DNA of 15,144 nucleotides. It comes from Thermoleophilaceae bacterium. GTDB lineage: Bacteria > Actinomycetota > Thermoleophilia > Solirubrobacterales > Thermoleophilaceae. The DNA lies in assembly GCA_013813135.1 (NCBI GenBank), contig JACCSF010000307.1, positions 1-15,144 of the forward strand, read 5' to 3'. The notes beneath the pieces were generated by a model. The model made no database searches. It saw nothing but the letters and a program-made list of their open reading frames with translations, and was not told where the DNA came from. Position numbers and translations under genes: made by a program. Numbering within the stretch: the stretch's first letter is position 1; each line of letters begins with the position of its first letter. Below, piece by piece: positions 12,720 to 15,144 of this stretch.

Positions 12720-13184
12720 ATGGCTCTTCTGATGAAGCCCCAGCCGTTCTCCCGTGACGTCGACCGGCTGTTTGACGCGTTCTTCGGCGCTGAGCGTGAG
12801 GAGGGGCGCCCGTGGGTCCCGCCGGTGGACCTGGTCGAGGCCGAAGCTCACTTCGTGCTGAAGGCGGACCTGCCCGGGCTGTCCGAGGGCGACGTGTCGA
12901 TCGAGGTCCAGGACGGAACGCTTACGATCTCCGGCGAGCGCTCGGCCGAGCACGAGGCGCACGAGCGCGGGTGGTATCGGATCGAGCGCTCCTTCGGGAG
13001 CTTCAGCCGCTCGCTGACGCTGCCCGACGGAGTCAATCCGGATGGGATTTCGGCCCAGTTCGACCGCGGCGTGCTCGAGGTGCGGATCCCGAAGCCCGAG
13101 GAGCGCAAGCCGCGACGGGTCGAGATCAGCGCCGGGCCCAACGGCAGGACACCCCCGGTGGAGGGCACGGCGATCGAGTCGTAG
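12720..13184 (+). CDS. Hsp20 family small heat-shock protein
   Basis: From ATG 12720 the product is 154 residues. A short N-terminal arm (FSRDVDRLFDAFFG) precedes an alpha-crystallin domain (about 33-130): VPPVDLVEAEAHFVLKADLPG, a VSIEVQDGTLTISGER strand pair, RSFGSFSRSLTLPDGV and the signature GVLEVRIPKPE. The tail has VEI at the position of the I-x-I motif that docks into neighbouring subunits. These ATP-independent chaperones hold unfolding proteins in large oligomers. It has its own TTGACA-N17-TAGCCT promoter inside the end of gpmI and is followed by two hairpins, so it is probably a single-gene transcript. An ATG at 12690 would add ten residues but lacks a binding site. A weak HspR-like motif overlaps the -35 box; heat control is plausible but unproven. 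Confidence 0.95.
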   Translation: MALLMKPQPFSRDVDRLFDAFFGAEREEGRPWVPPVDLVEAEAHFVLKADLPGLSEGDVSIEVQDGTLTISGERSAEHEAHERGWYRIERSFGSFSRSLTLPDGVNPDGISAQFDRGVLEVRIPKPEERKPRRVEISAGPNGRTPPVEGTAIES

Positions 13185-13186
13185 CG

Positions 13187-13211
13187 CGTCGGCGCTTTCG
13201 AGCGCACGACG
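13187..13211 (+). terminator. UUCG-capped hairpin directly after hsp20
   Basis: CGTCG-GCGCT (13187-13196) pairs with AGCGC-(A)-CGACG (13201-13211) around a TTCG tetraloop, giving ten base pairs with one bulged A. It begins two bases after the hsp20 stop and has no T-run. It could terminate the transcript or protect its 3' end. Confidence 0.55.
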
Positions 13212-13220
13212 GCAACAACG

Positions 13221-13247
13221 TGGGGCCGCCCGCTCGGGGCGGCCTCA
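13221..13247 (+). terminator. strong GC hairpin, probable terminator between hsp20 and tgt
   Basis: GGCCGCCC (13224-13231) pairs with GGGCGGCC (13237-13244) around a five-base loop, extended to 11 pairs by the flanking TGG/TCA with one G-U pair. It is followed by a CCCTTTC stretch. Such GC stems with short T-poor tails are usual terminators in actinobacteria. The rest of the 13185-13338 gap shows only the tgt -10 element. Confidence 0.65.
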
Positions 13248-13325
13248 CCCTTTCGGCCGGCTTCCGTGAGGTGAACCCTGAACTGCACCATATGCGCGCA
13301 ACGGGAGGCCCACACGCCCGCCTCG

Positions 13326-13331
13326 TAGGCT
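13326..13331 (+). promoter_or_regulatory. -10 element of a probable leaderless promoter for tgt
   Basis: TAGGCT ends seven bases before the GTG at 13339 and no ribosome binding site lies between. It is the same hexamer as that before the MaoC gene. Confidence 0.55.
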
Positions 13332-13338
13332 CTCCGCC

Positions 13339-14547
13339 GTGCCGCCCGTTTTCGACATCACCGCCCGCGACGGCGCCGCTCGGGCGGGGCTGATCCATAC
13401 GGCGCACGGCGTCGTGCGCACGCCGGCATTCGTCCCGCTCGCCACGACGGCGACCGTCAAGTCGCTGCACGCGGCCGAGGTGGCCGAGCTCGGCTACGAC
13501 ATGGTCCTCGGCAACACGTTCCACCTGTTCATCCAGCCTGGGCCCGACCTGATCCGGGAGATGGGCGGCCTGCACGAGTTCATGGGCTGGCGCGGCGCCA
13601 TCATCACCGACTCGGGCGGCTACCAGGTGTTCTCGATGGGACACGGCTCGGTCGCCGAGGAGATCAAGCGGCGTGGCCGCTGGAGGGGCGGGCCAGGAGG
13701 GGTCACCCCGACGGGGCGCACGTCCATGATCGTCTCGATCGAGGAGGAGGGCGTTCGCTTTCGCTCCTACACCGACGGCGCCGAGCGCTTCATGGGCCCC
13801 GAGATCTCCATGGACGTGCAGGCGGCGCTCGGCTCGGACATCGCACTCGCGTTCGACGAGTGCACGCCCTTCCACGTCGAGCGCGAGTACACCGAGAGCT
13901 CCATGGAACGCACCCACCGCTGGCTCGACCGCTGCGTCAGCTGGCACCGCGAGCACGCTCCGGCGGGGCAGCTGCTCTACGGAATCGTCCAGGGCGGCGT
14001 CTACGAGAACCTGCGCGCACGGTCGACGGCCTACGTGGCGCAGTCGGGCGTCCAGGGCATCGCCATCGGCGGCTCGCTCGGCCAGTCGAAGGAGCAGATG
14101 CGCGAGGTCGTGGGATGGTCGCTGCGGGAACTGCCGGACGACCCGCCGCGCCACCTGCTCGGGATCGGCGACGTGGACGACCTGGTCCACGCGGTCGGGT
14201 CCGGCATCGACACCTTCGACTGCGCCACGCCGACGCGGCTGGCGCGCCACGGCAGCGCCCTCGTGCACGACCCGGCCAAGCGCTGGCGCCTGGACCTCGC
14301 CAAGGGCGTCCACCGCGCGAGCACCGAGCCGATCGATCCCGACTGCCCCTGCCCGGCCTGCCGCGAGCACACACGCGGCTACCTGCACTACCTGATCAAG
14401 GCGGGCGAGCTGACCGCGAAGCGCCTGATCACCCTGCACAACCTGACCTTCATGGAGCAGCTGATGCGCGGCATGCGTGACGCGATCGTGGTGGGCACCT
14501 TCGCCGAGCACGGGGAGCGGGTGCTCGCGGGGGAGCCCGTGCGGTGA
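13339..14547 (+). CDS. tgt: queuine/preQ1 tRNA-guanine transglycosylase
   Basis: A 402-residue TIM-barrel enzyme that swaps guanine 34 of GUN-anticodon tRNAs for preQ1 on the way to queuosine. The general acid/base Asp91 lies in TDSGGYQVFS, the base-pocket motif is GIVQGG (215-220), and the nucleophilic Asp294 lies in DTFDCATPTRLAR. The structural zinc site is Cys336, Cys338, Cys341 and His367, with exactly the family spacing. Bacterial enzymes are usually about 370-380 residues. The surplus is an Arg/Gly-rich insertion of some 28 residues (about 103-131, including RRGRWRGGPGG) between VFS and EEGVRFRS, beside the active-site loop. The GTG start is set by TAGGCT seven bases upstream. The stop overlaps the following oxidoreductase start by four bases. 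No queuosine-synthesis genes lie nearby in the window. Confidence 0.96.
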   Translation: MPPVFDITARDGAARAGLIHTAHGVVRTPAFVPLATTATVKSLHAAEVAELGYDMVLGNTFHLFIQPGPDLIREMGGLHEFMGWRGAIITDSGGYQVFSMGHGSVAEEIKRRGRWRGGPGGVTPTGRTSMIVSIEEEGVRFRSYTDGAERFMGPEISMDVQAALGSDIALAFDECTPFHVEREYTESSMERTHRWLDRCVSWHREHAPAGQLLYGIVQGGVYENLRARSTAYVAQSGVQGIAIGGSLGQSKEQMREVVGWSLRELPDDPPRHLLGIGDVDDLVHAVGSGIDTFDCATPTRLARHGSALVHDPAKRWRLDLAKGVHRASTEPIDPDCPCPACREHTRGYLHYLIKAGELTAKRLITLHNLTFMEQLMRGMRDAIVVGTFAEHGERVLAGEPVR

Positions 14548-15144
14548 GCGCCGCCACCATCCCCTACTGGCTCGACGAGCCCTACGCGCCGCGCCCGCCG
14601 CTCGCGGGTGACGTCGAGGTCGAGGCGTGCGTGATCGGCGCCGGGGTGGGCGGCCTCTCCTGCGCCCGGCGGCTGGCGCAGCACGGCGTCGAGACGCTGG
14701 TCCTCGAGCGCGACACGGTCGCCGGCGGGGCCAGCGGCCGCAACGGCGGCTTCCTGCTCGCCGGGCTCGCGTCCTTCTACATGGACGCCCGCGAGCGCCA
14801 CGGCCCCGAGCGGGCCCGGCGCCTGTACGCGCGCACGCTCGAGGCGCAGAAGGAGATCTACGCCTTGGCTGCACAGCTCGGCGTGGCCGACGCCGTCCGG
14901 CGAACCGGCCTGCTGCGCGTCTCCTCCTCCGAGGAAGAGTCCGAGCACGTGCGCAGGCACGTCGCGGCCCTGAACGCCGACGGCTTTCCCGGCGAGCTGC
15001 TGGAGCGCGACCAGCTGCCGCCGGTCCTCCGCAAGAGCGCCTGGAACGCCTGCCTGACCGAGCACGACGGCGCCCTGCAGCCCGCGAGCTGGATCCGGGC
15101 GCTGGCGCGCGCCGCGGAGGCGGCCGGTGCGCGCATCCACGAGC
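14544..15144 (+). CDS. FAD-dependent oxidoreductase of the DAO family, N-terminal part (3' end outside the window)
   Basis: The frame from GTG 14544 stays open to the window edge, giving about 200 residues. A short lead (IPYWLDEPY) is typical of gamma-glutamylputrescine-oxidase-like members. It precedes the FAD-binding motif VIGAGVGGLSCARRLA (Gly32, Gly34, Gly37) and VLERD, whose Glu55 would bind the adenosine ribose. GGASGRNGGF (61-70) is the second conserved segment of the family. No signal peptide is present, so a cytosolic oxidase or dehydrogenase of an amine or amino acid is likely; the substrate domain is outside the window. The GTG overlaps the tgt stop (GTGA), so the two are translationally coupled, although no shared pathway is obvious. 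Confidence 0.88.
   Translation, partial: MSAATIPYWLDEPYAPRPPLAGDVEVEACVIGAGVGGLSCARRLAQHGVETLVLERDTVAGGASGRNGGFLLAGLASFYMDARERHGPERARRLYARTLEAQKEIYALAAQLGVADAVRRTGLLRVSSSEEESEHVRRHVAALNADGFPGELLERDQLPPVLRKSAWNACLTEHDGALQPASWIRALARAAEAAGARIHE

Noticed and set aside
13252..13325. Possible small RNA or tRNA between the second hairpin and tgt
   Set aside because: No cloverleaf, no strong stem and no separate promoter are visible; it appears to be plain spacer.
13126..14874. 582-codon open frame on the minus strand across tgt
   Set aside because: It crosses two terminator-like hairpins and two strong genes, begins in the oxidoreductase gene and has only low-complexity Arg/Ala-rich composition.

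Overview
The window is high-GC bacterial DNA with frequent GTG/TTG starts, tightly overlapping genes (GTGA and TTGA junctions, 8-base overlaps) and -10 hexamers of the TANNNT type lying 6-8 bases before start codons. That style, plus a uvrC-rapZ-gap-pgk-tpiA chromosomal core, points to the Actinobacteriota. The protein flavour (Tgt with an insertion, a carboxypeptidase/SLT fusion) suggests class Thermoleophilia, order Solirubrobacterales or a relative. The phylum is fairly safe; the order is a guess from family resemblance.

Bases 1 to about 2335 look like the right-hand end of an integrated mobile element. They hold the C-terminal part of a replication-relaxation family protein, a small unknown protein, and a large serine recombinase, all overlapping in one coupled unit. 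Just after the recombinase stop lies a 9-bp inverted repeat, and then a peptidoglycan hydrolase gene (M15 carboxypeptidase plus SLT transglycosylase) that has lost its 5' end. The simplest reading is that the element integrated into this gene.

Bases 3178 to 5237 hold ordinary chromosomal genes: a degenerate metallo-beta-lactamase-fold protein, a crotonase on the minus strand, and a divergent MaoC hydratase resembling mycobacterial Rv0130/HtdZ. The crotonase and MaoC genes are 41 bases apart and appear to start from overlapping leaderless promoters.

Bases 5269 to 12659 form a long co-oriented block: uvrC (nucleotide excision repair) and rapZ (nucleotide-binding regulator), then lower glycolysis as gap, pgk, tpiA and gpmI. 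The glycolytic genes overlap by 4 or 8 bases and are almost certainly one transcript. The yvcK and whiA genes that usually lie between rapZ and gap in Actinobacteria are absent here. The gpmI product has a roughly 30-residue N-terminal extension made of two copies of a 14-residue repeat, encoded by a palindromic DNA unit.

Bases 12650 to 15144 hold an hsp20 chaperone gene with its own canonical promoter embedded in the end of gpmI, two hairpins, tgt (queuosine tRNA-guanine transglycosylase) with a 28-residue insertion near the active site, and the start of a coupled FAD-dependent amine/amino-acid oxidase-type gene that runs off the window.

No gene-free stretch exceeds 300 bases; the longest is 13185-13338. 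I saw no tRNA, rRNA, CRISPR array or insertion sequence.
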